Positions 36,791-45,959 of a stretch of DNA of 64,000 nucleotides are shown here, one piece after another. Position 1 is the first letter of the stretch, and each line of letters opens with the position of its first letter. The notes under the pieces were generated by a model that made no database searches, was not told the origin of the DNA, and saw only the letters and a program-made list of their open reading frames with translations. The position numbers and the translations under genes were made by a program. Source of the stretch: JADJRH01 sp046351455 (GTDB lineage Bacteria; Myxococcota_A; Polyangia; Polyangiales; Polyangiaceae); assembly GCA_046351455.1 (NCBI GenBank), contig JAXLYM010000016.1:124001-188000 (forward strand), read 5' to 3'.

Positions 36791-38557
36791 ATGACCGCTC
36801 CCCAGGTCTCAGCATCACGAAGCGAGGTCAGCATGATGGAGGGGACGGAAGCTGCGTCAGGTGCATTGGGAAAATACCGGCTCATCGCGGAGCTCGGTCA
36901 CGGTGGAATGGCGCAGGTGTTCCTTGCGCTTGCGCGAGGACCCGCGGGCTTCAACAAGCTCGCGGTCATCAAGCAGATCCGCGAGCAGCTCGCGGACGAC
37001 CCGGAGTTCTTGACGATGTTCCTGGACGAGGCGCGGCTCGCAGCGCGCCTCAACCACCCGAACGTCGTCCAGACCAACGAGGTTGGAGAGGATGGCAAGC
37101 GTTATTTTATCGCGATGGAGTATCTGGAAGGGCAGCCGCTCAACCGGATCATCCAGCGCGTCGGACGGGAAAAAGGCATCCCGCTCGGCCTTCACCTGCG
37201 CATTCTTTGTGAAGCGCTGGCGGGCCTCCACCACGCGCACGAGCTGACGGACTACGACGGGACGGCGCTGCAGGTCGTGCACCGCGACGTGACGCCGCAC
37301 AACATCTTCGTGACCTACGCGGGTCAGGTGAAGGTCGTCGATTTCGGCATCGCGAAGGCGCTGAGCCAATCCGCGGAGACGAAGGCGGGCGTGCTCAAGG
37401 GCAAGGTCGCTTACATGGCGCCGGAGCAGGCGCGCGGCGACAAGGTGGATCGGCGCGCGGACATCTTCTCCGTCGGCGTGATCATGTGGGAGGCCATCGT
37501 CGGAGCCCGCATGTTCAAGGGCCTGACGGACGTCGTGATCATCCAGAAGATCGTCAACGGCCAGCTCCAGAGCCCCCGCACCGCCAAGCCGGACGTGGAC
37601 GAGAGGCTGGAGGCGGTCGTCATGAAGGCGCTCGCCCACAACCGCGAAGATCGCTACGAGACCGCGGCGGATTTCCAGGCCGCGATCGAGCAAGCGCTGG
37701 AGGCGATCGGCGATCGCTCCAACCTGCGCGACGCGGGCAAGCTCATCAGCCAGCACTTCGAGGCCGAGCGTCAGCGCATCAAGGCCCTCGTGGACGCGGC
37801 GGTGTCGGGCGCCGGCCCGCGCACCTCCGGTGAGTTCCTCGCGGATCCCGGCAAGGTCTCCGGCACCAACGGACACCTGCCGATCATCCACGATCCGCCG
37901 ACCTACGACCCCGACTCGCACGGCGACCGGATGAACCCGCTGCTCGCCTCCGCGGCGACCGGCAGTCACAAGGTCCGCGCGGAGGGCACGCTCACTTCGA
38001 GCGCGCTCACGCCGAAGCCGGCCGAGCCGAAGAAGAACAAGATGGTCGCGCCGCTCGTCGTCGTGGGCATCGCGGCGGCCCTCGGCATCGGGTACGTGGC
38101 GTTCGGAAAGTCGCCCCCGCCCGCGGCCGGATCGGGAGAGACGAGCGCCACGTCGACCCCACAGGTGAAGAGCAATTACACGCTCACCCTCGAATCGAAC
38201 CCGCCGCAAGCGACCATCAAAGAGGGAGAGAAGGTCGTCGGAAAGACGCCGATGGCCATTCAACTCGAGGCGAACGCGAAGGACACTCGCACCTTCACGA
38301 TTCAGCTCGACGGCTATGCGGATTACACGTTCGTGCAGCCGCCGACAGCGCAGGACGTCCGCTTCGCCGCGGTGCTCGCGAAGAAGGCTCCGACGACGGA
38401 CGCCCAACCGAGCGCGACGGCCGACAGCGGCGGCAAGACCGTGCGTCACGGCGGCGGGTCGTACTCGCCGCCTTCGACTCCGACCACGGCAGACACGCCG
38501 CCTCCGCCCCCTCCGACGACGGCCACGAAGCCGCTCGACATCAACCTCAAGCGCTAA
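36791..38557 (+). CDS. Ser/Thr protein kinase with transmembrane helix and PEGA domain
   Basis: A 588-aa Hanks-type kinase. Domain about 28-300: Gly loop GHGGMAQVF, Lys61 in AVIKQI, catalytic HRDVTPHN (H164, D166), DFG at D184 and APE in MAPEQARGD. A Pro/Ser-rich stretch, one transmembrane helix (about 419-437) and a PEGA-like beta domain (TLESNPPQATI ... LDGYADYTF) follow, outside the cytoplasm. Typical of myxobacterial Ser/Thr kinases that sense at the envelope. AGGA 7 bases before the ATG supports the start. The PP2C gene at 45960 could counteract it (inference only). Confidence 0.9.
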   Translation: MTAPQVSASRSEVSMMEGTEAASGALGKYRLIAELGHGGMAQVFLALARGPAGFNKLAVIKQIREQLADDPEFLTMFLDEARLAARLNHPNVVQTNEVGEDGKRYFIAMEYLEGQPLNRIIQRVGREKGIPLGLHLRILCEALAGLHHAHELTDYDGTALQVVHRDVTPHNIFVTYAGQVKVVDFGIAKALSQSAETKAGVLKGKVAYMAPEQARGDKVDRRADIFSVGVIMWEAIVGARMFKGLTDVVIIQKIVNGQLQSPRTAKPDVDERLEAVVMKALAHNREDRYETAADFQAAIEQALEAIGDRSNLRDAGKLISQHFEAERQRIKALVDAAVSGAGPRTSGEFLADPGKVSGTNGHLPIIHDPPTYDPDSHGDRMNPLLASAATGSHKVRAEGTLTSSALTPKPAEPKKNKMVAPLVVVGIAAALGIGYVAFGKSPPPAAGSGETSATSTPQVKSNYTLTLESNPPQATIKEGEKVVGKTPMAIQLEANAKDTRTFTIQLDGYADYTFVQPPTAQDVRFAAVLAKKAPTTDAQPSATADSGGKTVRHGGGSYSPPSTPTTADTPPPPPPTTATKPLDINLKR

Positions 38558-38564
38558 TCCGAGA

Positions 38565-38588
38565 GGCGCTCGGATTCCTCCGAGCGCC
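38565..38588. terminator. bidirectional hairpin terminator between kinase and acyltransferase-like genes
   Basis: GGCGCTCGGA and TCCGAGCGCC form a perfect 10-bp stem with the 4-base loop TTCC, 7 bases after the kinase stop in a convergent gap. No U tract follows on either side. Confidence 0.6.
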
Positions 38589-38689
38589 CAACTCCCCCTC
38601 ACGAATCCACTGTTCACAGAGCGCGGATCTCTCCGCGTCTCCGTGGCAGTCTGTTATCGACAGGCTCGACGGCAGTCCGCGAGTGCCAG

Positions 38690-39766
38690 TCAGCTGCCCA
38701 CGTAGAACCGGAGGACGAAATTCCGGATCTTCCACTTGCGCTTGATGAAATGGAGCGCCAGCGCCGCGAGGAGGCACACGAGCGTCATGAGCCCGTACAC
38801 GATGAACGAGTCGCCGAGCGTCCCAGTCGCGATCTCGGTCTCGGGCGCCGTGAAGCGGGGCAGCACCACGAACTGCACGATCGCCGTGTGCAGGATGTAA
38901 ATGAACATCGACGCTCGCCCGAGGACCGACACCGGGAAAAAGGCAGGATGCGCCGCGATCCCCTCCACCGCGGCCGCGAGGAGCCCGAGCACGCCCACCG
39001 CGAGCACGAGGTAGCTGAGCGTCGGCGGATAGAAGATCTCGTCGTACGCGCCGCGCTCGTGGAGCAGGCTCGCGAACGAGAAGCGCCACAGCGTGACGCC
39101 GCCCACGACCGCGAGGAGCAGACTGCCGAGCACGACGCGCCAATCCCGGAAGCTGCCGAGGTGCTTCTTGATGTCCAGCATCAAGCTGCCGACGAAGGCG
39201 AAGCCGATCCACGGAAAGACCGGAAACCACCCGTCGACGAGCCAGTGCTGCCAGATCGGCGTGGGGTGCGCCATCGTCACCGTCAGGCGACCGTGCAAGT
39301 CGTACTCGGACGGTGTGTCGGTGTAGCCGAGGAGGCGCTGCAAAATGGGGCTCGCCGCGAAGGAGAGCAGGACGACCAGCGTCTTCCACGTGAGGCTCAG
39401 CTTCTCGAAGAAGAAGAGCGCCATGAACGCAAAGCCGATGACGTAGAGCACGTCGTAGGTCGTAAATGGCAGTATCCGCCAGATCGCGACGTCGATCAGG
39501 AGAGAGCCGGTGAGGATGATCAGCGCGCCGCGCTTGAAGAAGTAGCCGAACCCGTATCCCTTGTTGCGCACGCCCATCGCGCCGGAGAGGCCCGCGAGCG
39601 TGACGAACAGCGGCGCCGCGAAGGAGCCGTAAAACCGTAACCACAGCGGGTGCGCGCTCGTCGGCGACACATACCCGATCACGTTGGCGCAGAGCATGGT
39701 GATGATCGCCAGCCCGCGCAGCACATCGTAGGTCGCGTCTCGTTCAGCCTTTGGAGCGATGCCCAC
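38690..39766 (-). CDS. multi-pass membrane protein, DUF1624/acyltransferase-like
   Basis: A 358-aa inner-membrane protein with about ten hydrophobic helices. The start RDATYDVLRGLAIITMLCANVIG and the GRASMFIYILH segment near 290 match the heparan-alpha-glucosaminide acetyltransferase/DUF1624 group, distant relatives of acyltransferase-3 enzymes; these may move acyl groups onto envelope sugars. The GTG at 39766 has GGAAG 8 bases upstream; a TTG at 39802 is the far in-frame start. The 39767-40015 gap holds nothing I recognise. Confidence 0.75.
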   Translation of the reverse strand: MGIAPKAERDATYDVLRGLAIITMLCANVIGYVSPTSAHPLWLRFYGSFAAPLFVTLAGLSGAMGVRNKGYGFGYFFKRGALIILTGSLLIDVAIWRILPFTTYDVLYVIGFAFMALFFFEKLSLTWKTLVVLLSFAASPILQRLLGYTDTPSEYDLHGRLTVTMAHPTPIWQHWLVDGWFPVFPWIGFAFVGSLMLDIKKHLGSFRDWRVVLGSLLLAVVGGVTLWRFSFASLLHERGAYDEIFYPPTLSYLVLAVGVLGLLAAAVEGIAAHPAFFPVSVLGRASMFIYILHTAIVQFVVLPRFTAPETEIATGTLGDSFIVYGLMTLVCLLAALALHFIKRKWKIRNFVLRFYVGS

Positions 39767-40015
39767 GTTGACAGCTTCCGCGATCACCCGCCCGCAAAGC
39801 AAGCCATCATTCGCGGAACAGCCGCCCCCGGGGCCGCCTCACCGAGAACGCACGTGCGCACGGCGCGCGCACGACCGCACGGTGACAGGAGATGGCCAGT
39901 CGGCGCAGCGAGCGGTGGAGGGGATTCCCCAAAGAGGGGCAGAAAGGAACAGGGGATCTCCGCGGGGGCGAGAGGCGACGTGGACGCCGCCGCTCACCCC
40001 GGGATCCACGGGCGA

Positions 40016-43000
40016 TCAGGGATACGTGACGTTGATGTTCGCGAGGAACGTGCGGCCGTTCTGCGGGCTGAGACGCGAGTAGTACGTCTCGGTGATCGGG
40101 TAGTTATAGCGAACGTCTCCGATGTTGTAGACGCCGACGACGTAGCCGACGCCGAACTTCTTCAGGTTGCCGGAGATCGTCAGATCGGCCACGAGCGCGG
40201 GCTTCGTGAGCTCGTTCGCCTCGTTGCGCGAGGTCGTCGGATCGTCCGAGTAGGAGATGCGGCGCGGACCCTCGAACGTGAGGCGGAGGCCCAGAGAAGC
40301 CAGATCCGGGACGACCGGGACGACGCCGCGCATGCCCGCGAGGTGCTCCGGCGCGTTCTTGAGGCGCGGATTCGTGAGCAGGCTCGGATTGGCCTTCACG
40401 ACCGGGTCGTCCGCGGACAGGTTCACGAACTGCGGGCGCTGATACCCGTAGAACGCGCTCACCATCCAGCCTTGACGCCAGTCACGACGGAGCTCGGCGT
40501 CGAACCCGGCGGTCAGCGCGGGCGCGCGGCTGTTCTGGTACTGCACGAAGCCGGATCCAGGCTCCGGCTCGCCGGTGACCTTGTTGATCTCGAACGAGGA
40601 GATGACGTTCTCGATGTAGTTGACGTGGCCGGAGACGAGCGCCGTCCAGTCTTCGAGGAAGCGCTGCGAGAACTCGACCTCACCGTTGGTGATCGTCTCT
40701 GCCTTGAGGCCGCCCGCGACGAAGGGAGCGCCCTTGTTCTTGCCGGTCGGATCCTCCGACTGGATGATGGAGTTGCCGCCGTCACCGTAGAAGCGCTCGA
40801 AGATGCTGGGGCGGCGGAACGCGTTACCGCCCATGAACTTCATGACGCCGCCGGTCCACGGCTTCAGGATGATGGCGCCGCGCGCGACGATCTGGGGCGC
40901 GAGCAGAGACGAGAAGTCGCCGCGAACACCGCCGGAGAGGCGGATCCACTTGGCAGCGCCCCAGTCGGCCAGGCCGTAGACAGCGCCCGTCACGTAGCTC
41001 TGCTTGACGTCGAGGAGGGTCAGAGAGGTGATCGCGCCCGTGGTGTCCGTCGTGAACTTCGGACAATGGTTGTTGTTCTTGGCGTAGAAGTCGACGTACT
41101 CGCCGGTCTTGGGGTCCGTCGTGACGTAGTCCTGGCGATAGCACCCGGTCATGTTCGCCTCCGGGTTGCCCTGGACCTCACCGCCGACGGTGAGGCGGAT
41201 CGCCTTGTTCGGAGTGATGACGGCGCGAGCTTCACCGCCGAACCACGTGCCGCCGTAGTCCTCCGTGTAGTTGTAGGAGATGGGCGGAGGCGCATAGACG
41301 TAGTCGCCGTGGTACGTGTACCGCTGGGCGAACGCGCGAACCAGGAACGAGAACGAGTCGGAGATCTTCGGCTCGACGCGGACCTCGCTCATGAAGCGAT
41401 CGTCCTTGTAGAGGACGCGCGCGTCGTTCGGGTTCATCAGGTACGGGCCGGTGGGGACCGTCTGAGAGCGGGAGTGGTAGAACCACTGTGCGGTCACCGG
41501 ACCAGCCCAGAGGCGCCCCGCCGTGCCGATCGACCGGAAGAAGTCGACCTGGTTGATCGTGCTCGTCGTGTACGGCGCGGAGCGAGGCTCCACCTGGAGA
41601 TCGAAGCCGTTCGAGCGCGCGCCCGAGACGCTCGCCCACATCCCGGCGGTCTTGCTCTTGTTGAAGTTGACGTAGAAGCCGGCGCGCCCGTGGAGCGTGC
41701 CATTTTCGTACGTGCCGGCGCTGACGTGGCCGCTGGTCTCTCCCTCTTTCGGCTTCGGCACCAAGTTGACGACGCCGCTCATGGCGCCCGTACCGTAGAC
41801 GAGTGACCCCGGGCCTCGGACGACCTCGATGCGCTCCACGTCTTCCAGGTCGGCGCGGGCGTCCTGCCCGATGAACGAGGCCGCGAGGATGTTGTCGTTC
41901 ATGACCGTGCCGTCTTGGAGGACGAGCAGGCGGTTGTTGTAGTCGCGCGGATCGCCGAGGCCGCGGATCGCCGCGGACCAGTAGACGCGATCGTAGGAGA
42001 GCGCGATACCGCGAGTGCCGCGGAGGGCCTCACCGATGGTCGGATATCCGAACGCGCGGAGCTCCTGACCGTCAATGATGGTGACGGAGGACGGCGCGTC
42101 TTCGATATCTTCGACGAAGCGCGACGCGGCGGCGACCTGACGGAGGGGGACCAGCTTCAAGTCGAGGAGCTGAGTCTGCTCGTTCGGCTTGACATTCACC
42201 TCACGTTCGACGGGGGCATAGCCGCGCAGCGTGACCCGCACCTTGCGCGCGCCCACGGGGACGTTCTGGATGACGGCGGGCGTGAAGCCTGCGGAGCTTC
42301 CGTCGATCTCGACGACGGCGTCGCGCTCGTCCGCCTGCACCGCGAGCGAGCCGGTGAGCGGCGTCATCGCGGCGGCCGCCTTCACGGTGTCCTTCGCGAT
42401 GACGTTGATCTGGCGCGGCGTGGCCTGGAAGCCCTCTCGGCTGAAGTACAGGAAGTGGAGGCCGGGCGGCGCGTCGAACGTGCACGGCGCGGTGCACACG
42501 GCCGGCGCGGTCTCGTCGTCGAGGTGGACCACGGCGTTCGGCGCGCCCTGCACGCTGACAGACACGGTGCCGACAATGCGCTTGAGCTTCAGCGGGACGA
42601 CCGTCTCGTTGCCGGTCTTCGCGGCCACGTTATCGACGGACGCTGGCTCGTAGCCGTCGAGCTCGACGATGATCTTGTATTTGCCCTCGGGCACGGCGAG
42701 CGGGCGGGGCGCGCGGCCGCGGGAGCCGAGATCCTTGCGGTCCAGGAAGATCGTCGCGTTCGGCGGATCCGACTCGATGCGGAGGACCGCGACGTTCGGC
42801 GCAATGCGCTTGATGGCGTCCTGGATGCTGGAGATGGTCTGTTGGTTCGTCTCGCCCGCGAGCGCGTCGACATAGTAACGGTGGGCGTCGGCGAACCGCT
42901 TCAGCTGCTCGTACGTGCGGGCGATGTTGAAGACGACGTTGCGGTTGGCGACAAGACGGTTGGACGCGAGGAAGTGCTCCAGAGCGGTGCGGAAATCGCC

Positions 43001-43186
43001 CTTGGAGTAGGCCTCGGCGCCGGCCTCGAACTGCAGGTCGGCTTCGTCGGCGTTGCCGTCGGCGTGGGCCACATTCGTGTGCAGGGGCGCGAGGAGCGCG
43101 GAGATGCACAGGAGCGGGATCAGGGTGCGCCGGACTGCGGACAGTCGGGCTCGCTTTCGGGGAACGTTTGTATTCATGACCATCAT
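40016..43186 (-). CDS. TonB-dependent receptor with N-terminal TPR and three PEGA-like domains
   Basis: A 1056-aa exported protein (signal TLIPLLCISALLAPLHTNVAHA). Residues 47-125 form two TPRs; 134-200, 206-270 and 279-345 are three PEGA-like beta units (each with a G-Y/F-x-P turn such as LDGYEPAS, SREGFQATP, LRGYAPVER). The TonB plug (355-470, DAPSSVTIIDGQEL ... VERIEVVRGPGSLVYG) and an outer-membrane barrel ending in Pro after ANINVTY follow. The N-terminal TPR-PEGA extension on a receptor is unusual and could scaffold a periplasmic partner. The ATG at 43186 follows GAGG at 6-8 bases. The substrate is unknown. Confidence 0.82.
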   Translation of the reverse strand: MMVMNTNVPRKRARLSAVRRTLIPLLCISALLAPLHTNVAHADGNADEADLQFEAGAEAYSKGDFRTALEHFLASNRLVANRNVVFNIARTYEQLKRFADAHRYYVDALAGETNQQTISSIQDAIKRIAPNVAVLRIESDPPNATIFLDRKDLGSRGRAPRPLAVPEGKYKIIVELDGYEPASVDNVAAKTGNETVVPLKLKRIVGTVSVSVQGAPNAVVHLDDETAPAVCTAPCTFDAPPGLHFLYFSREGFQATPRQINVIAKDTVKAAAAMTPLTGSLAVQADERDAVVEIDGSSAGFTPAVIQNVPVGARKVRVTLRGYAPVEREVNVKPNEQTQLLDLKLVPLRQVAAASRFVEDIEDAPSSVTIIDGQELRAFGYPTIGEALRGTRGIALSYDRVYWSAAIRGLGDPRDYNNRLLVLQDGTVMNDNILAASFIGQDARADLEDVERIEVVRGPGSLVYGTGAMSGVVNLVPKPKEGETSGHVSAGTYENGTLHGRAGFYVNFNKSKTAGMWASVSGARSNGFDLQVEPRSAPYTTSTINQVDFFRSIGTAGRLWAGPVTAQWFYHSRSQTVPTGPYLMNPNDARVLYKDDRFMSEVRVEPKISDSFSFLVRAFAQRYTYHGDYVYAPPPISYNYTEDYGGTWFGGEARAVITPNKAIRLTVGGEVQGNPEANMTGCYRQDYVTTDPKTGEYVDFYAKNNNHCPKFTTDTTGAITSLTLLDVKQSYVTGAVYGLADWGAAKWIRLSGGVRGDFSSLLAPQIVARGAIILKPWTGGVMKFMGGNAFRRPSIFERFYGDGGNSIIQSEDPTGKNKGAPFVAGGLKAETITNGEVEFSQRFLEDWTALVSGHVNYIENVISSFEINKVTGEPEPGSGFVQYQNSRAPALTAGFDAELRRDWRQGWMVSAFYGYQRPQFVNLSADDPVVKANPSLLTNPRLKNAPEHLAGMRGVVPVVPDLASLGLRLTFEGPRRISYSDDPTTSRNEANELTKPALVADLTISGNLKKFGVGYVVGVYNIGDVRYNYPITETYYSRLSPQNGRTFLANINVTYP

Positions 43187-43453
43187 CGGGCCTCGCGGGG
43201 GTGGCGGGGAAGCCTGTGCGCGTCCTTGGATGGGCGAGCGCGGGCGCCCGCGCGGGACGAAGCAAAGTGGCGGGTTCGCAGCGGCGCGCGCAGGCGGGAG
43301 GAGCTCGTGATCTCGACGACCGGCCTCGTCAGCATGCGCAGGAGACCTCCGGGGAACTTGCGCGAACGTACCAGCCGCTTCTTTCCGATGTCAACGACGC
43401 TGCGGGCAGGAACGCGACGGCGCGGAGACCCCCCGAGCCGGGCGCGCGCAGCG

Positions 43454-43527
43454 TGCATCGATCGACGCATGCCTTGCGGTCTTTAGAGGGCCAATCGCGC
43501 GCTCGCCTCACGGTGAGACGGCGAGCG
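43454..43527. promoter_or_regulatory. inverted repeats in the 480-base divergent gap
   Basis: The gap 43187-43666 between the TPR-PEGA receptor and the FAD oxidoreductase genes holds no gene I can support. It contains an imperfect palindrome TGCATCGATCGACGCA (43454-43469) and a hairpin with arms CGCTCGCC (43500-43507) and GGCGAGCG (43520-43527), plausible operators for either gene. Confidence 0.3.
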
Positions 43528-43666
43528 TGGCGGGGAGTCGCGCGGGGTCCGCGGCATCTCGTGACCGAGCGTCTCTGTCGATCACGCGGCGCCGTCCTCT
43601 CGGTGCGCACGATCTTCGGAGGACGGCTCACACCATCTCTGGTTCCCGTCAATCGATTTTGAGAAG

Positions 43667-45490
43667 ATGCCGAGCGTGAAGCCTCCCCCCTCTGCTCTTC
43701 GCACTCCAAGAAGCCTCGCGTCAAGAAGCCTCGCGTCCTCCCGCCTGCGGCCCATCGTCGCGGCGCTCGCCCTCGTGCTCGGCTGCGCGGAGCCGCCGGA
43801 AGAGCCCGAGACGAGGGCCCCGTGGCGGAGGCCGGGCACGCTCCCGATGACGAGCGCCGCGGCCGTGGAAGAGACCCCTCCGAAAGCGACCCCCGCGACC
43901 AGCGCGACGGCGGCCCCCACGGCGCCCGCGACATCCACGGACGCGCGCGCGTCGGTATCTGCGCCCGTCCCGGACAAGGCACGTGTCGTCGTCATCGGCG
44001 GCGGCTTCGCGGGCCTGATCACCGCGTACAAGCTCCGAAAGGCCGGCGTCGACGTCCACTTGCTGGAGGCTCAGCCTCGCCTCGGCGGCCGCGCGAACAC
44101 CGCTTATTACCCGGGCGGCGCGCAGGGCGAGTTCGGCGTCCAGGAGCTGTGGGAGGACAACCCCATTTACACGACCGCCCGCGAGCTCGGCGTCAAGTTC
44201 GAAGATCCCGACAAGCGAGAGCCCGGCTTCACCGCCCTTTACGAGGTGGACGACCCTGCGAAGAAGGGAGAGAAGAAGCCAGTTCTTTACACGTATTCAG
44301 ACACACTGGCCCGCCAGTTCTACGACCAGATCCTCGCGAAGGACGGTAAAGCCGACCCGGCGGCCTACGACAACTACGAGAAGTGGCTCAAGACGGCGGC
44401 GGAGCTGCGGAAGCGGGCCATCGAGAAGGGCCTTTCGGATCCCGAGATCGCTCGCCTGCAGAAGATGTCGTTCGGCGAGTGGCTGCGTGAGTCGAACCTG
44501 GACCCCAGGCTCCAGGAGTTCGTGTCGATGACGCTCGACTGCGAGGTCGCCATCACCAGCGAGGCGTACAGCGCGCTGTTCGGTCTCCTCGAGTTCAACA
44601 TCTTCCTCGACGACATGAAGTATTTCCACGCGGAGGGTGGCAATCACAAGATCGTGGACGCCTTCGCGCAGGGGGTCGGGCAAGAGCACATCACGACGAG
44701 CGCGCGCGTCATCCGCATCGATCTGCCGGCCAAGGACAAGCCTGGTCCCGGCGAGATCAACGTGCACTACATGATCGACGGCCACATCGGCATCGTGCGG
44801 GCGGAACGCGTGGTGATGGCGATCCCGTGGATTCGGCTCCACGAGATCGACATCCGCCCTCCCCTCTCGGCGGAGAAGTGGAACGCGATCGAGGGCGAGC
44901 ACAACACCGGCAAGTCGAAGAAGCCGGAGCTCCCGGGGCTGAGCCGCGGCAAGTACGTGGTCGTCCATTTCCTCGTGGACCGGAAGGCCGGAGACGAGCT
45001 GTGGCGCGACAAGAAGACGAACCGCACGCCGTTCCCGATCCTCTCGAACGGCAAGCTCGGAGTCATCTACGGCGTCAAGAACGAGGGCGATCCGAAGGCC
45101 GACACCGACGTGTTCTCGCTGCTCGTCTACGGGGAGTACGCGAACAACCTCCACATGCAGCCGGTCCACCGCGTCGAGACGATGGCCGTGGAGGAGCTGT
45201 CGCGCCTGTGGCCCGGATTCGGCAAGATCGTGAAGGCCTCGTATGTATACAGCTACCATCCGGGCGCGGTGCCGGTGTGGCCGCCGGGCCGCTCTCCCAT
45301 CGACGACGCGAGCAAGTCGCTCTGGAAGCCGGAGCACGGCCTCTATCTGGCGGGCGACTACCTCGTGAACGCGCACTCCGATGGAGCCGGCCGAAGCGCC
45401 ATCTGCCAGTCCGACCGCCTCTTGCTTGATCTGGCCGGCAAGCCCGCAAAGGCCGGCCTCTGCCACTACATCCCCGGCGAAGCCCCCTGA
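43667..45490 (+). CDS. exported FAD-dependent amine-oxidase-like oxidoreductase (lipoprotein)
   Basis: A 607-aa protein with a lipobox (VAALALVLGC) and a Pro/Ala/Thr linker. A Rossmann FAD-binding fold starts at about residue 105: VVVIGGGFAGLITAY, then the EAQPRLGGRANT acidic/Arg turn typical of flavin amine oxidases and phytoene desaturase-like proteins. The C-terminal LAGDYLVNAHSDGAGRSA is the second FAD motif. Substrate (amine, carotenoid or other) unknown. An extracytoplasmic flavoenzyme of this kind normally needs Tat export of a folded cofactor-bound form; the N-terminus has several Arg but no textbook RRxFLK, so the export route is unclear. Confidence 0.8.
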   Translation: MPSVKPPPSALRTPRSLASRSLASSRLRPIVAALALVLGCAEPPEEPETRAPWRRPGTLPMTSAAAVEETPPKATPATSATAAPTAPATSTDARASVSAPVPDKARVVVIGGGFAGLITAYKLRKAGVDVHLLEAQPRLGGRANTAYYPGGAQGEFGVQELWEDNPIYTTARELGVKFEDPDKREPGFTALYEVDDPAKKGEKKPVLYTYSDTLARQFYDQILAKDGKADPAAYDNYEKWLKTAAELRKRAIEKGLSDPEIARLQKMSFGEWLRESNLDPRLQEFVSMTLDCEVAITSEAYSALFGLLEFNIFLDDMKYFHAEGGNHKIVDAFAQGVGQEHITTSARVIRIDLPAKDKPGPGEINVHYMIDGHIGIVRAERVVMAIPWIRLHEIDIRPPLSAEKWNAIEGEHNTGKSKKPELPGLSRGKYVVVHFLVDRKAGDELWRDKKTNRTPFPILSNGKLGVIYGVKNEGDPKADTDVFSLLVYGEYANNLHMQPVHRVETMAVEELSRLWPGFGKIVKASYVYSYHPGAVPVWPPGRSPIDDASKSLWKPEHGLYLAGDYLVNAHSDGAGRSAICQSDRLLLDLAGKPAKAGLCHYIPGEAP

Positions 45491-45535
45491 CCGAGACTCC
45501 CCACCTCGACTGAGCATCGTCGCTCTTTTGTCGGA

Positions 45536-45574
45536 TTTACAAGGGGGCTCCGCCCCCTCGTACCACTCCCCCGC
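45536..45574 (+). repeat. dispersed intergenic repeat, element A, copy 3
   Basis: The same unit as copy 1, with only small changes (GTACCAC for GTATCAC), 46 bases after the oxidoreductase stop. As at copy 1, an element B follows, but here 147 bases further on. Confidence 0.72.
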
Positions 45575-45720
45575 TGACAGAGCGGACGGCATGCACGGGA
45601 GTCGCCCGAAAGAGGTGACGAACGCCGAGGCGCTTCGACGGACACCCACTCAAACGCCTCGATGCCGAGATGCCTTGTCCGTGAGGCGCCTTATTTCAGG
45701 CAGGTATCGAGCACCGCAAA

Positions 45721-45797
45721 CGCTCCCCTCCCATCGTGAGCGAAGCGAGCGATTTGGGAGGGGCGGCCTTCGCGAAGCGAAGGCCGGGGTGGGCACC
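45721..45797 (+). repeat. dispersed intergenic repeat, element B, copy 3
   Basis: The best match to copy 1: CCCCTCCCATCG...CGAT-TT-GGGAGGGG outer stem and GGCCTTCGC-GAA-GCGAAGGCC second stem, then CCGGGGTGGGCA. It is in the convergent gap between oxidoreductase and PP2C genes. Confidence 0.75.
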
Positions 45798-45857
45798 CCT
45801 TCTTCTTCTTCTGCGATCTCGCACACGCTCCAGGGCGGGCTTCGATCGCAAGGAGAC

Positions 45858-45929
45858 GGGGTCAGATCAGCGTTTTGGGCGCGCAAGCGTACTCGGTACG
45901 CTGAGCACCCAAAACGCTGAGGTGGCCCC
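45858..45929. repeat. 72-base nested stem-loop, REP/RAYT-type candidate
   Basis: Three nested pairings: GGGGTCA/TGGCCCC outside, TCAGCGTTTTGGGCGC against GCACCCAAAACGCTGA (one mismatch), and AGCGTAC-TCG-GTACGCT inside. The leading GGGGTCAGATC resembles the terminal motif of palindromes linked to REP-associated tyrosine transposases (RAYTs). No transposase gene is seen. It lies between convergent genes and could also end PP2C transcription. Confidence 0.6.
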
Positions 45930-45959
45930 GTATCCGCCGCGAGCGAAGTCCGCTCCCGC

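Noticed and set aside
39768..39773. TTGACA on the plus strand near the DUF1624-like gene start
   Set aside because: No plus-strand gene lies downstream; the match overlaps the coding start of the minus-strand gene.
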